From Hippasteria phrygiana (taxonomy: Eukaryota > Echinodermata > Asteroidea > Valvatida > Goniasteridae): a DNA stretch of 64,000 bases. Position 1 is the first letter of the stretch, and each line of letters opens with the position of its first letter. Both the position numbers and the translations under genes were made by a program. Where the stretch lies: positions 1,116,001-1,180,000 of the forward strand of contig JAZGUH010000003.1 in NCBI GenBank assembly GCA_037893225.1, read 5' to 3'. This document shows positions 13,401 to 26,700 of the stretch, piece by piece. The notes under the pieces were generated by a model that worked only from the letters and a program-made list of their open reading frames with translations, ran no database searches and was not told where the DNA came from.

Positions 13401-16400
13401 AACGACTACATGACACGAAAACAGAAAACGATGTTTTGATCGGCAGAATATCCCCAGTGCCAGACGTCTGAGTTCTCATGCAGTAACGGCCAGTGTATCG
13501 ACAGGGAGAAGCAGTGTAATCTGCATTTGGACTGCGTGGATGGATCAGACGAGAAAAACTGTGGTAAGATTATTGCTAGAGAATTTTATTTTGCTCTTCC
13601 CAATGTAAAAAGAGGGGGGTGGGGTGCAGCCTACGATCAAGAAATTAATCTCACACAGTCACCTATGGGCAGAGCCTGTGGCTGCTATCCACAGTTCTCA
13701 TTAGTGTATAAAGTAATAATAATTTTTAAAATAGTAATAATTATTAGAATTCCTACGCATGCCGCAAATGGGCCACACTGCCCCCAAATAACTCCAAAGG
13801 GGCGACAGTTCTGTCGCCCATTTAGAGCACTTTCCCCACGCACCCTACTAAAAAACACTCCAAAGGGGCGACTTTCACAATGGGGCGACAGTTATGTGTC
13901 GCCCTATTCGACCGCGTCGCCCGAACCCATTAGGCAATTGAGGAAAATTACCGACGATGGGTCATTTCAAAGACATTGCCATGGACGCGTGCACACATTT
14001 TTTTCAACTTTCAACCCCACTTTCCCTTATCCTACCCCCACAAATTTTGGTATATTTATGTTTTGGACCATTCTCTATCGATACAACTCACTTTGGACAG
14101 TAAAATTCTGCCTCTAAATAGGAGCTGTGACATTAGGGAGACACTGAAATGTCTCCCTAATTCCACTTGTCTCCCTAAGGTATCAAAATGACGACAAAGT
14201 GTCTCCTTAAGGATACTTTTGCTATTATAATAAAAATTATATAAAGGGGCTCTACTCTGTAGCGTTGTAACCTTTGCAAGAATAACACACATTGCTTACT
14301 TTCGTTGACACAGTAGACATCTTTAAGTTCTATTTAAGCTGTATTGAATTTTCCTCAATTGCCGGTTGGGGTGACACATGATGCTCGAAAAGAGTGGGTT
14401 CGGGCGACGCGGTTGAATAGGGCGACACATAACTGTCGCCCCATTGTGAAAGTCGCCCCTTTGGAGTGTTTTTTAGTAGGGTGCGTGGGGAAAGTGCTCT
14501 AAATGGGCGACTCGCGCGTCGTGCTTTTGGGGATATTTCGGGCAGAGTCGCCCGTTTGCCGCATGCACAGGAATTCTAATTACTAGAATTTATTAGAATT
14601 GCTAGTAACTCACTGTATAGAGTGAAGCCTGCGTGCTGGGCATATTTGTGTACAAATGTTGGAAGAGCCAGAAATTTGGTGCATGCAAGATGAAAGGTGC
14701 ATGTAGAACGACCATGCACTGACGCCTTTACTAGATAATTTTACTTGTTCTTCATTCAAGCACACAACATTCACACCCACCAATTACGGCCGCTCATAGA
14801 GTGGCTTCAAAGTATCCACACGAGGAAGTGCGTAGTTAACGGCTCCAGTAACTTGGTTCTATGTTTGTAGACACCTGTAGAATGGCATTTCAGTGCTATG
14901 ATAGTTCCTGCATACCTGACCACGCTGTGTGCGATGCTACCCAGGACTGCCCGGGGTTCATACGTGAGGATGAAGTACTCTGTGGTAAGATCAAAGAATC
15001 ATCAGTCTTATTTGGTTCCCCAGGTTCGGTTCTAGACTGAAAAGTGTTGGGGAGTGGGAATAATCAATATTCTGAAAGCAACCAATTTGGTGAAAACCTG
15101 ATTGGGTAAATACAAGAATGTTTGGAAAATTTGAAAATTGTTGAAAAGTGTTGGAAATTCACCCAAAAAGTTCTTTTAAATGAAAAACAACAAAAAAAAG
15201 GGTAACATTTCTTTTATGGGCATAAGTTGTTTTTTTATTGGGACTGTAACCCTCCGAATTTCCCGCTCTACCTGTAGAACTGCACCTTAGGTTCTCATTG
15301 AACTTTTTCACACTTTTTTTTTATTGACTTATTTTTGGGGGAAGGGGTGGGGGTGTTGCAGATGCACCCTTCAATTCTCCTCAGGATTTCAGGATTTTTG
15401 GTTAGACGTTTTCCAGATTTCCGGAAGATTATTTTGGTCCCTAAAGTGTTTTTATTATTCCAAAATGACCTCTGTAACCTAAAACAGTCTTCAAATTTTA
15501 ATGACTGTATTTTTTTGTACTGTATCTTTCAGTAGAAAATGCAGTTTTCTGTATGCATTTTTCAGCAATAATGTACAAATCAAATGCTTCCAAATGTCTC
15601 GTGGATTTTTTCATTTTCCACAGATCTCACCCCTGGTAATAACAGCATAATGAAGTTCATCTATATGCATGTTTTTGAATGAGAATTAAAGTCAAGACAA
15701 ATGAAATCAAAACATGTAGAATGTCTTAGCATCTGACCAGGCAGTTGAATACAGCCTTACGCTGTTAGTCTCCCATCAGCCTATTCCACAGACCCTGACT
15801 TTCAGTGTGGCCCTGACCAGCTCCGATGCAACAACGGCGCCTGTGCAGATATGAGTCACTGGTGCATCTATGACTTTGACGAGTTTGGTTACCAGACCGG
15901 CTGCCGTGATGTCACTCATCTTAGATTTTGTGGTATGTAAACGAAATCACACGGGCCATATTACACTATGAACATCTAACAAAAGAAAATCGGTGCACTA
16001 ACAATGAACATCCATTGTTAATTGGCACTAAATCCATTGTTACTTGTTCAGTGTTAGACCGATGGAAGGTGATGCCCAAAGTATAAGAGTACTTCATTTG
16101 CTAGGGCTGTCCCGAATATAGCGAATATTCGAATATTCGATCATCAACCGAATATTATATCATCAACCGAATATTATAATAGCTTTTTGCCGGTTCGAAT
16201 ATTCGAAAAAAATAAAAATGCACGTACAGATACGACTCTGATGCTATCTTAATAGAAAAGTTACGGCACTTTTTAGCAGTGTCAAATGCCACATTTTTTG
16301 TGGACAGAGGTTTATTGTTCCCGACCGTAAAACCCTTGACACTTCTGAAATAATTATTGCAAAAACTCGGGCTGGAGTTTGGTTTCTTGTTATCACAACA

Positions 16401-19400
16401 TTATACATACTCAGAATGATCTTGATACAATGCAAACAATTTCCATCGGGTGGTCTATAATATCGATCACCGCATGTAAAACACCGGCATGCTTTGCGTG
16501 CAACTTTTTAACGGTGTGGCATGCAGTTGCAGCAGATGCCTGAAACACTTGATTGGCGAGTATCGAATATTCGAATATTCGGTCAAGCCCAGTCTCGAAT
16601 AATGGAATACTAAAATATACAAAAATGAACAGCCCTATCATTTGCTAGAGTGTATCAAGTTTTGTGAGTATCATCGGTAGTAGGGCTGTTCATTTTCTAA
16701 TAATTCAGTATTTGATTATTCGAAACTGGGTTTGACCGAATATTCAAATGTTCGATACTCGCCGATCAAGTTTTCACGTGTCAGCTGCAACTGCATGCTG
16801 CGGCGGTAAAAGTTGCACGCAAAGCACGCCGGTGTTTTACGCGCGGCGATCTATATTATGGACCGCCCGATCAAATTTCTTTTGCATGCGCAAGATCATT
16901 ACGGGCACGTCTAACATCCTGATAACAAGGAATCAAACTCCAGCCTGCGTTTATGCAGTAATTATTTTATAGCCTAAAAGTATCAAGGGTTTTACAGACA
17001 GAAACAATAAACCTCCGTCCACAAAAGTTGCCGTCAACAAAAGTGCGGCATTTGCTAAGCACCGTAACTTTTCTAAATAGCATCAAAGTCCTATCTCTAC
17101 ATGCATATATACATTTTCTAAGAATATTCCAACAGGCCAAAAGGTATTGAAATATTCGGTTGACGATAGAATATTCGGTATATTCGGGACAGCCCTAATC
17201 GGTAGTGACCTATTGTGATAGAAATGCATAAATTCATCAAACTGACAAGAGAAACTGACAAGGTAAATTTTTAATAAATTTTGAAAGTGACCAAAGAAAA
17301 CTGGCAGGAGCGGGATTCGAACCTGCGACCTCCGGAAGTCGCAGGTTCGAATCCCGCTCCTGCCAGTTTTCTTTGTTCACTTTGAGAATTGCATAAACAT
17401 AGTTTGTGAAACAATGTCCAATCCCGTCAACTCTAAGGTGGCTTGGAGTGTGCAAAAATCTTTGACGAACAAAAATTACTGTACAAATTTCCATTGAAGC
17501 TGTCTAAGGGGCATGGTCATATCAGAGCTGCCAACCAGTACACAAAATACAGAAGTACAAATGTTTGTTTTTACATACGGATTTTGTGAATTCTGACCAT
17601 AGGAATGTTTTGTCATGCATACTGGCTCATTATTGCACTCCCAACCGAACGGATGCAACTTTAGCTTTGAAAATATAAAATAAGGAGACGGTCCATCCAG
17701 TGCGTGGGTTCGATGAACTCACCAGGCACGTGGCATGCACGCATAGCATGAGCTCAGATTTTCAGGTAAAATTTAAAATTCATGAAAAATATGGATTTTT
17801 ATGAGCAAAATACAATTTTTTTATCTTTTTCTGAATACTGAAATGATTTTGAAAAGGTTGGCAGCTCTGCCATATATGCCAATGAGTAATTCAATTATAA
17901 GGTTACTAAATACGCTTGTATCCGTTTCTGTAAAAGTGCATGATTAATGTGACGTTTGGTCGACCGTAGGGTCTTTTCACACCTGAGAAATGAGACACAG
18001 GTACTCTTCTTAGAGGATTCAGGGGCACTCGGTCGTTTATTCTTACAACTCTTTCACAAAAACAACTCGATTGCAACTCCCAAGAAATGCACATTGCTCT
18101 ACTGCACCGGCGCCCTCAAGCAACAGGTGTCCCTGGCTGACCAGCAGGGGCCCCACCGCTACAGCTCCACCATTGGTCCGTGCTGGCGCCCTCTGCCGGG
18201 TGACCGGCACCGAGCCACCAACACTACATTAACTATTTTTTTTTATCCCAAAAATGGCATTGTTACAACACCTTCATTTGGTAAAAAATATGGCCCACTC
18301 TGGAGTATTTTTTATGTCAAGAATTTATGTTGCCTGTCACGTTAAGTTATTTGTATCCTTATCATGAACTTACTGAACAATTTCCAATTTCAGCAAAATT
18401 CACTGTAAGTTGCTTGAAAATATGTAATAACCATTCTTTTGAGTATTTGCTTTTTTGTCTTTTTAGCTCATTTTTTGTTGTATTGCCCTTAGAAGAATTG
18501 ATCATCTCAAACTAGAAAAGTTAGAAATGCAACTGGATATTGTATGTTATCATTGAGCCCCCTTTTCCACCTGTGTACAAAAGTCTTACCAGTGATCAAT
18601 GACTATAAAAACTTAAAAACTGGCAAGAGCAGCATTTGAACCTGCAACCTCCAGAATACCGTGCCAGTGCTCCTCCACCTGAGCTGTCCTATATTGTCAG
18701 TGTCTTTGTTCGGGGTGCGCTAGTCAGAAGTCATAAACCCAGAATGCCGTATAGCCAGGGATCACACCCAATTTTACGATACAACCTGAGAAGTGACATT
18801 GTGGGGATCACTCAATGAGGATACGACTTTTTAACTTATAATATCGTCAAACAAACCACAGAATAGACCGCCAACATAGGGCAATATAACTCAGTTGGTA
18901 GAGCACCGGTACGGTAATTCCGGAGGCCGCAGGTTCGAATCCCGCTCCTGCCAGTTTTCTTTGTTCACTTTGAAAATCCATTCAAATTGGTCGTCAGTTT
19001 CCCTTGTGGTTTGTTTGAAGATTCAGTGTTTATTTACAGAGCATTTTACATGCGGTGCCTTGACCTATAAGTGCCCCCGGTCTTACTGCATTCCGCTGCA
19101 TCGTCGCTGTGACAATGTAATGGACTGCCCTAATGGTGAAGATGAACTGTCTTGTGGTAAGTTATGTCACTCCAAAAGAACATTTCGGACAGAATTATTG
19201 CATTTTGTTCCACTTGGTCCAGTACCAACTCTAGCCATGTTCTCATTGGACTTTTCCTGGTCGTAACCATGACTCCCTGTCAACATTCTTTTTGTATTTA
19301 AAAAAAAATTGAACGGGGGTGAGATTCCCCTGGATTTTTCTTGATTGCAGGATTTTTTTGTGAGACGTCTTCCAGATTTCCGGAAGATTTTCTGGTCCTT

Positions 19401-22400
19401 AAAATGTTTTTTTTTTTGGTCATTCCAAAATGACCTCTGCAACCCGAAACAGTCTTCTTAATCTAATGATCCCAATTTTCAGACCTATAGACCCAGGCGG
19501 GGTAACTTCCACCAGTGGTCAGACCAACTCGTCTCCCCCAACTGCACAATTTTACAGCTGTTCGCAGTTGGACTGTCCTGGCTGGTGCGTTGTCTTCAGA
19601 CTAATCAGTGATCAGAGTCCCTGTTAAACTCTCGTGGCTGGACGGAAGTCTCCCGTGCTTCCTATCGGATGTTAGTTTTACATCGCAGAAGCAGTAACTT
19701 AACAGGGACGTTAGTTCTCTGTCCTTTCCTATTGGACAAAATTTTTGTTACTCTACAGGAAAGAAGTGGCAGATGGACAAAAACAAAACGCCAATGGGAA
19801 CATGATGGCTGTTGAAGGCATTTTAATATCAATTGTGCATGTCTGTTGTGTTACCACTAAGAATCCTTTCTTTCCATTAATAAGGTAAAGACTCTCCAAA
19901 GCAAGTCAACTACTTGGAAGTCAAATCAAGTCGCAAGTGAACTAAATCACCATAATAATGACTTCTTTTCAGAATCTTCGGCCTGCCCTGTAGGAAGCTA
20001 CAAGTGTCACGGGACCCACGTTTGTGTGACTGAGGACCATGTGTGTGATGGAGTCGAGGAGTGTCCGCAGGGGGACGATGAGCTGTTCTGTGGTGAGTTT
20101 CTTCAACAGATCTACCCCCGTCTCCCCACACCTCACCCCTAGCCCTCACCCCCATCCCTCACCCTCACCCCCATCCCTACCCCTCACCCCCATCCCTACC
20201 CCCACCCTTCACCCTCACACCCCACCCCTGCCATTCCCTCCACACCCTGCACCCTCCCCCCGCCTGTTTGATTGGGTTGGTCGGTCGGTCAGGAATTGAA
20301 CCAAGTATTCTTAGAACAGAAAACTTATTCACTGTGCTAGTCCCGAACCTGTCTTTTGCTGTGATAGCCTTTTTTAGTTGTGATATTTATTTAAAATTGA
20401 CTGCACCAATGTTTTGTTGTGGGCATGTATCATCATTAATGGTGCACTGACGTGTAATGGTGCTACGTATTTAAAATCAGTGATTATTATGATTTCAAGA
20501 GATTTGTCTGATTTCTTCCACTCAGATGATTTTGATTGTTGTAGAAAAAAAATATGCGTGCCATTGTTCATACAAAAATTGACAAACTGATAATACAGAC
20601 TGTCACTCTGTGAAATAATTACAACTGACAAATAAATGAATCGTGCCTTTTTATTTGAAAGATCCCTCATCAGCATTCAAACTTAATTTTTGAGCCCATT
20701 TTCCTAAAATGTTCGTCACATTTTTTGCCATGCCATTAATGACAATCGTCAATCAGTTGAATTAAATTCATTTCAAAATATTCCATCACGGGACAAGTTT
20801 CAGTTACTTCTGATTCTGTGTTGGTTTTCAATGGATAACAGATGTCAAGTGCCCTGATGGATGTCAGTGCACGGGCCTATCATTCACATGCGTGGGTGCT
20901 GACTGGAACCAGACTAAAGCGGAAAACATACCGGATAGTTTAAGAAGATTGTAAGTTGTCACTATCAGTATGTATCACCCACTATGTAGTAATTAAGGTG
21001 TTGCAGGAATTATTTATGAGTCGACTAATCTAAAAGATATAAGTTTTCAATTTGTTTTATGTCTTGTGCTTTGATGGGTTTTTTTTTGGTTTTTTTAATA
21101 TATATATATATACAAATATTTGAATTTTTTGCTTTTTCACAAAGCTGTATGTGTCTGGGACTGGAAAATATTCCGAAGTGAATGAAGATGTCTGCCAAAG
21201 AACATTAACTCTTGAACTTCATTTGCAGAAATTATGTCTTAAAACAGAGGATGGCCATATAGCCACGGTTTGAAAAAGACAACCTGATAGCTGGTTGTCG
21301 CCTTTTGCCACATTTCTGCACTTACTCAATCCATTCATGTTTTAACTATATCGTTCTTGAATGAGAGTGTAATGAATAGATGGAGCTTTTTCAAACAAAG
21401 CTTTCATTCACACGAAAGGGGGGGCTCCAGGTGTGATGAATAGGACCACTCTATTCAGTGTGGTGCCTATTGTTTGCATTTATGCTTGGTTGCACAGCCT
21501 GTTCTTGGCAGACCAGCACCCCATCATTAACAGCCGGGTGCAAGGGGTTGTCATAAAACAAAAAAATGTGAAAATTACCATTTCCACAGGTTAGATTCAT
21601 TTTCACAGAGGTCACATGTTGTTCTTTGTAGTTCTATGTTGGCTAGCAGCAGAGTTGTGACTAATACTATTAAGCTCTTTTCACTCCCAAGGTTGCAATG
21701 ATGGTTTCAGGACTTTTTTTGGAAAACTAATGATCTGGGGTAAGGGGAAATCAGTGAATTAAACGAGTGGGTAACTCGAGGGTACCACATGCTACATGGC
21801 TCTCCAGCCGTGTACAACCTTGAGGGCAACCTGTAGTCACTACTTCTTGAATTCTGCATTCCCTCCAAAGTATTGTTTCAAAGTAATACGTATTTTATAA
21901 CCTCCCGAAACAAACCAAAAAAACACAAGTAATAAAAACACAGTAAAGTAATGATTAAGCCAACCAAAATACAATGCGCGATTATATAAACGCAGTAAAG
22001 TTTATAATAAGGGGAAATTTAATTCGAGATGTAACACTGTGAGCATAAGCTGAGAAGATGAACAGTGTGCAGTCGAAACGTCACTTTCCACAGCGTTGAC
22101 TACAACGTGAGACAGTAGATAAATATTGCCATCAAAAACTGACTTGTCCCATACAGTCATGCCCAAGCATCAACATAACCTGAATTTTGCCCAAATCGGA
22201 TAACTAATCCAACAATTACACTGTAAAAAAGTTGGTCAAAATGTCTAATTTTGCTCAATGTTGGGCAACATAACAACCCAAAATCTTAGGCAAATTCTTC
22301 CCAATAATTGGTCCATTTTTACCTGAATTAACCAACAATGTGGTAAATTAGTATCAATGTTGGGTAAATAACAGTTGCCCAAATATGTTTTACCCAATGT

Positions 22401-23717
22401 TTTTACAGTGTACAGCACAAAGGTTATTGTCATCCAATCATTGATAAATTATAGTGTGATGACCAAAACATTCAAGTTTTCTTCATGAATTTACCTAAAG
22501 TTTTCAGATGCTGTAATAGAGGCACTTACCTCCCAAAATCAGTTTTTTTCTGTCTATTTGTCAGAGTTCTGATCAATGCCGTTACCCAGGGAACGTCACA
22601 GAGGCTGAGACGAAGGGAGTCCATGCTTAGTGCAACCCTGGAATTCACGTTATTCATCCGACTTGAGAGATTCCACTTCTTGTATGATCTGTAGGTATAC
22701 AGTACCAAACAAAAGGCTGGAATTGTTAGAAATTTTAAAGGAGAACTAATAAGCCAGTTCGGTATCTCAAAGGCCAAAGGTTATTCGGGATAAAATTACT
22801 GACGTAATGTCACGCCATGTTACGCGAATGCCCATTCTGATTGAATTTGACACGTGCGCGTTGTGCGACCACCTTGCATTGACATGCGCGCGTTATAATT
22901 AATTAGGTCACGCGGGTCATTCGGGATAAAATGTCATTGTGCACATGCGCAGTTGAATTACCGAACTGGCTTATTAGAGGGAAACTTAGCTTCATTGTTT
23001 TACAGCCTAGCTGTTAAACTCGCTACCTTTCTACCTGGAGCTTAGCCGGGACAGAAATATTTCCAACTCTGCCAAAAGAGCTTTTTGGCGCCTTGGCTGC
23101 TTGTATCTTGTACCTTCCTCCATCTGTCATTCTCCACCTATACAAGACAACCATACATCCTCTCATGAAATACTGCAGCCACATCTGGGCTGGTGCTCCG
23201 GCTTACTATTTGTCCTGATTGGTCAGGACCTGGGCCCAATTTCATAGCGCTGCTTAACGGTAAAGCAGAAAAGTTGTGCTAACTATAGCAGGCAAATTTG
23301 CTTAAGCATTAGCGTATTTCATGGCCAAGTTGTGCTAACGCTTGCACGTGCATGGAGATTTATATTGTTGCGTCACTAATTTAAGCAAATCCTGCTTCTT
23401 GAATTTGTGTGTACGCTGCGAGTCTTTATAGTTGAACACTTAATTTTATATAACTTGCATAATTGAAGATAGTGGCCCTTGATAAATATACATGATAAAT
23501 TTCTCAGATGATCCCCGATGTTCACCTTTCGTACGAGTTAGCACAAATAATTATCCAAGCGTTTTTAACCTTTTGATCGAAAGCAGGGCACAGCACCCGA
23601 TCAGGAAAATTGGCTTTATTTAACACCATAATTTTTATTTATTTTTTTGGTCTCGGTCCCGGTCTCGGCCTGCAAAAGTGTCTCGGTCTGGGAAGTGTTG
23701 GTCTCGGTCTCGAAAGC

Positions 23718-23768
<51 letters not shown>

Positions 23769-26700
23769 AAAGGTTTCGACTACAACACTCCTCTTCACTG
23801 TACTCACTGCTTACAGTCTCTATGAAATGGGCGAGGGTTCCGTAAGCAGAAAATCGTGTGTTAATCATGCTATGAAATTGGGCCCTGGCATGTTCCCTGG
23901 AACCCTTTCATGCCCGACGCTCTGTGGCGTCATTGATGAGCCTCTTTTATCGATACTTTTATCGGTGGCCTTTCATTAGTTTCCCCGTCCAAACTTTTAG
24001 GCACTTGACTCGCCTGGCTGTCTCATCACATCCTTTCACTGTTGTTGTTCCAAAGGCTAGTACTGTGAGATACTCTTCAAGTTTTTCCCCCCTCGTACTG
24101 CCTCTCTTTGGAACTAGCTTACCTGTAACCTGCCTCCCTTTTACTTATAATCTTTCACAATTCAAACGAAATGTGAATTACCTTCTATGCCGGCCGGGTG
24201 ATTTCTGTCTTTTCTTGTCTTTTGTTGCCCACAACTTGAGTGGCCTTTTCTTGAGCAGTACCCATAAAATAAACAAACTTGCTACCTTTTGCCGTGGAAA
24301 TAAAGAATATAATAAAAAACCTTTTGATTTGATCATTCTGATGCAGAGATATCTCTGGCAACGGCATTGAGATTCTGGAACCGGGCATGTTCAGTCAACA
24401 GAGAAACCTCTTCTCCCTGTAAGTATTGTATGAATGGCAGAGTTGTAGTCAAGTCCCTGCAAGTCCTTTCGCAAGTCCAGTCAGAAGTCCTTTCATAAAG
24501 CTGGTCACAAGTAACTGGATAAACAATGACAAAGGAATGTCTTTGTCAAAGCTCATTTGAATAGCTTGTGATTGGAATTAGGACTGAGGGTTTTCGATGG
24601 ACTTGCAGGGACTTGTGATGGACTTGCAGGGACTTGTGATGGACTTGCAGGGACTTGTGATGGACTTACAGGGACTTGTGATGGACTTGCAGGGACTTGT
24701 GATGGACTTGCAGGGACTTGTGATGGAGTTGAATACATCCCTGATGAATGGTGTAATTGAGAATGGACAGCCCACATAATCTACTGTAACAATTGAACTT
24801 GGTTTTGTCTGTGTTACGTCCAAGGAAATCATATTAATAACACCTCATGTCGATTTACAGCTAGTTATCAAATTTCCTGTGATACCTTTTCCCCCTCTCT
24901 TGCTGTGTATAGGTCAGTTGCAAGGAACAGATTGTACAGTCTAGAACCTGGAACCTTTGAAGGCCTGCGCTGGCTGCAAGAACTGTAAGTTGATTTTAAA
25001 CACCACACTTAACGGTTTTTCCAGGGCCCAGATAAATCTGATTCCAGAGAAACTATCCCAATATTCAGACCTATATAGACCCAGGTGGGGTAACTTCCAC
25101 TGTTGGTGAGATAAACTCACCTCCCCATTTTGCTGTTTGGTGTGTCGGTGCTTTCTGTGGGGAACATGGCTTTCTTGTGGTGAGGCTGCGTCCAATCTTT
25201 GCTCATCGTATAACTTCCTTGGTATACCATTAAATCTTGAATGGAAATTATGGGATCGTTATCGAGTGTGTATCCGTGAAAAGCCTCGTTTCAATTGGAC
25301 TTATTTTTATCAATCTGCTACGACTTTTCTATAGAATGACAAAATTAGGTCCAATGGGGACGCGTGGTAAACTAACGTCCCTGTCAACTTACCGCGACCT
25401 TGATGTAAAATAACCAGGCCGAAGGCAGTCGTAGGAGATATCCGCGCAGCCACGGAAAGTCATCAGGGACGATAAAAAGTCCAACCGGGAAACAGCCCCT
25501 CACTGTAGAACTACCGCGACCACGTGGAAAGCCATTGTGTAAACAATGCAACTTCCTGTATTACATCAACTACACAGGGATTATCGCTAGCGTGTGTGCG
25601 AAAATGGTGGTATGGTTTCCTGTCTCTTTGTGTGTATAGTATGCCCACATGTGATTACATGCAGTTGCGCTATTGCTTTGCAGCGGAGTGATTTGACAAA
25701 TGATCCTGTATGTGCATACAACTACGTTTTTTGTCCGATCGCTTCTTGAAACATAGCAGATTTGAGCGATTTTTAGCGCGTGAAAAGCTATGCTAGGTCT
25801 ATCTCGTTTAATAGGTCAAAGGTGATTGTGCACAGTGCCCGCAACTTGTGACATTCTGCCAGCCTCGCAAGGCGAATAAATGTTCTGTCGCGGTTAATAA
25901 AGTCCAAATGGGAACGCATGGTAGAATTACGCAAAGGCGTGTCGCAGTAAGTTTTCGCGAAGCCGCGGAAGAAAAAGTCCAATGGAAACACGGGTAAAGT
26001 GAACCTCCACTGTACTTCTATATAAAAGCTATCACTCTAAACAAGCTTATGTGAAGTAGACAATATCCTCTAGATCTGAACCAAGTTTGATATTTTTTTC
26101 AGTCCATCTGATACGAGTACTTAAAGGGTGGCTGCAATGGAATTTTTATTGTGTATATCGATGAAATAAAGTTTTTGAAACACAACTGTGTGTTGTTTGT
26201 ATTTTTTTATTTCGCGTAAGCATTTAAAAAAAATTTTTTTAAGGCGGGAGGGGGTCAGCCCCGCCCATCAAGTGGTAACGCCGATGTGACGTCATCCCGG
26301 GAACCGCCGGCTGGCTGTGGTGGATGGTCGGCCATACACCGAGCGTGCGTTGCATTGACATGCACGGTGTTTTTCGCTGTGTCGTGGAAAGCTTTCAGTG
26401 TTTTGCGAATGTTTTTCGTGGATAATACCGTGTCGTTGTGTTGCTACTGGATTCAGCAACACCACTAAGGATGGTGTAAGTCTTTACCTCTTTCCAGTAG
26501 AACCGAAATACCGTCGTATTTGGACTCGGGGAGTGTTATTTAGCCCTCCATGTTTAGCCTAGCAATCGTTGTTTTCAAGTCTTTCACGCGTTCCGCATCG
26601 GGAGTCCGATTCGGAGTCTTCAGTAGTTTCGCTGTTACTCTCACCTTCTGGCTCATACATGTACGGAAGAGCTCCAAGATCCTCCTCTTCCTCGCCCCAA

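Larger units (their letters stand above)
23046..24180 (+). mobile_element. LINE remnant interrupted by a palindromic MITE
   Basis: Before the insertion (23046-23215) the frame reads L-Y-K-T-T-I-H-P-L-M-K-Y-C-S-H-I-W-A-G-A. After it (23897-24180) it reads F-Y-R-Y-F-Y and V-S-S-H-P-F-T-V-V-V-P ... L-P-L-F-G-T-S-L-P. Both are C-terminal reverse-transcriptase sequence of one jockey/CR1-like element. The 654-bp MITE at 23232-23885 splits it. Confidence 0.7.

Noticed and set aside
22565..22690. Possible LRR exon with donor GTAGGT
   Set aside because: Phase-compatible reading contains a stop and no LRR pattern is present.
23041..23109. Extra LRR exon (a frame reads like L-P-K-E-L-F-G-A-L)
   Set aside because: Another frame across the same bases continues into clear LINE reverse-transcriptase sequence, the acceptor is poor and the length is 69 not 72 nt.
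23610..23979. Gly-Leu, Ser-Val and Glu-Thr repeat ORFs
   Set aside because: All come from the GGTCTC microsatellite inside a MITE.
24553..24832. Repeat proteins in several frames
   Set aside because: Artefact of a 21-bp minisatellite whose unit is a multiple of three.
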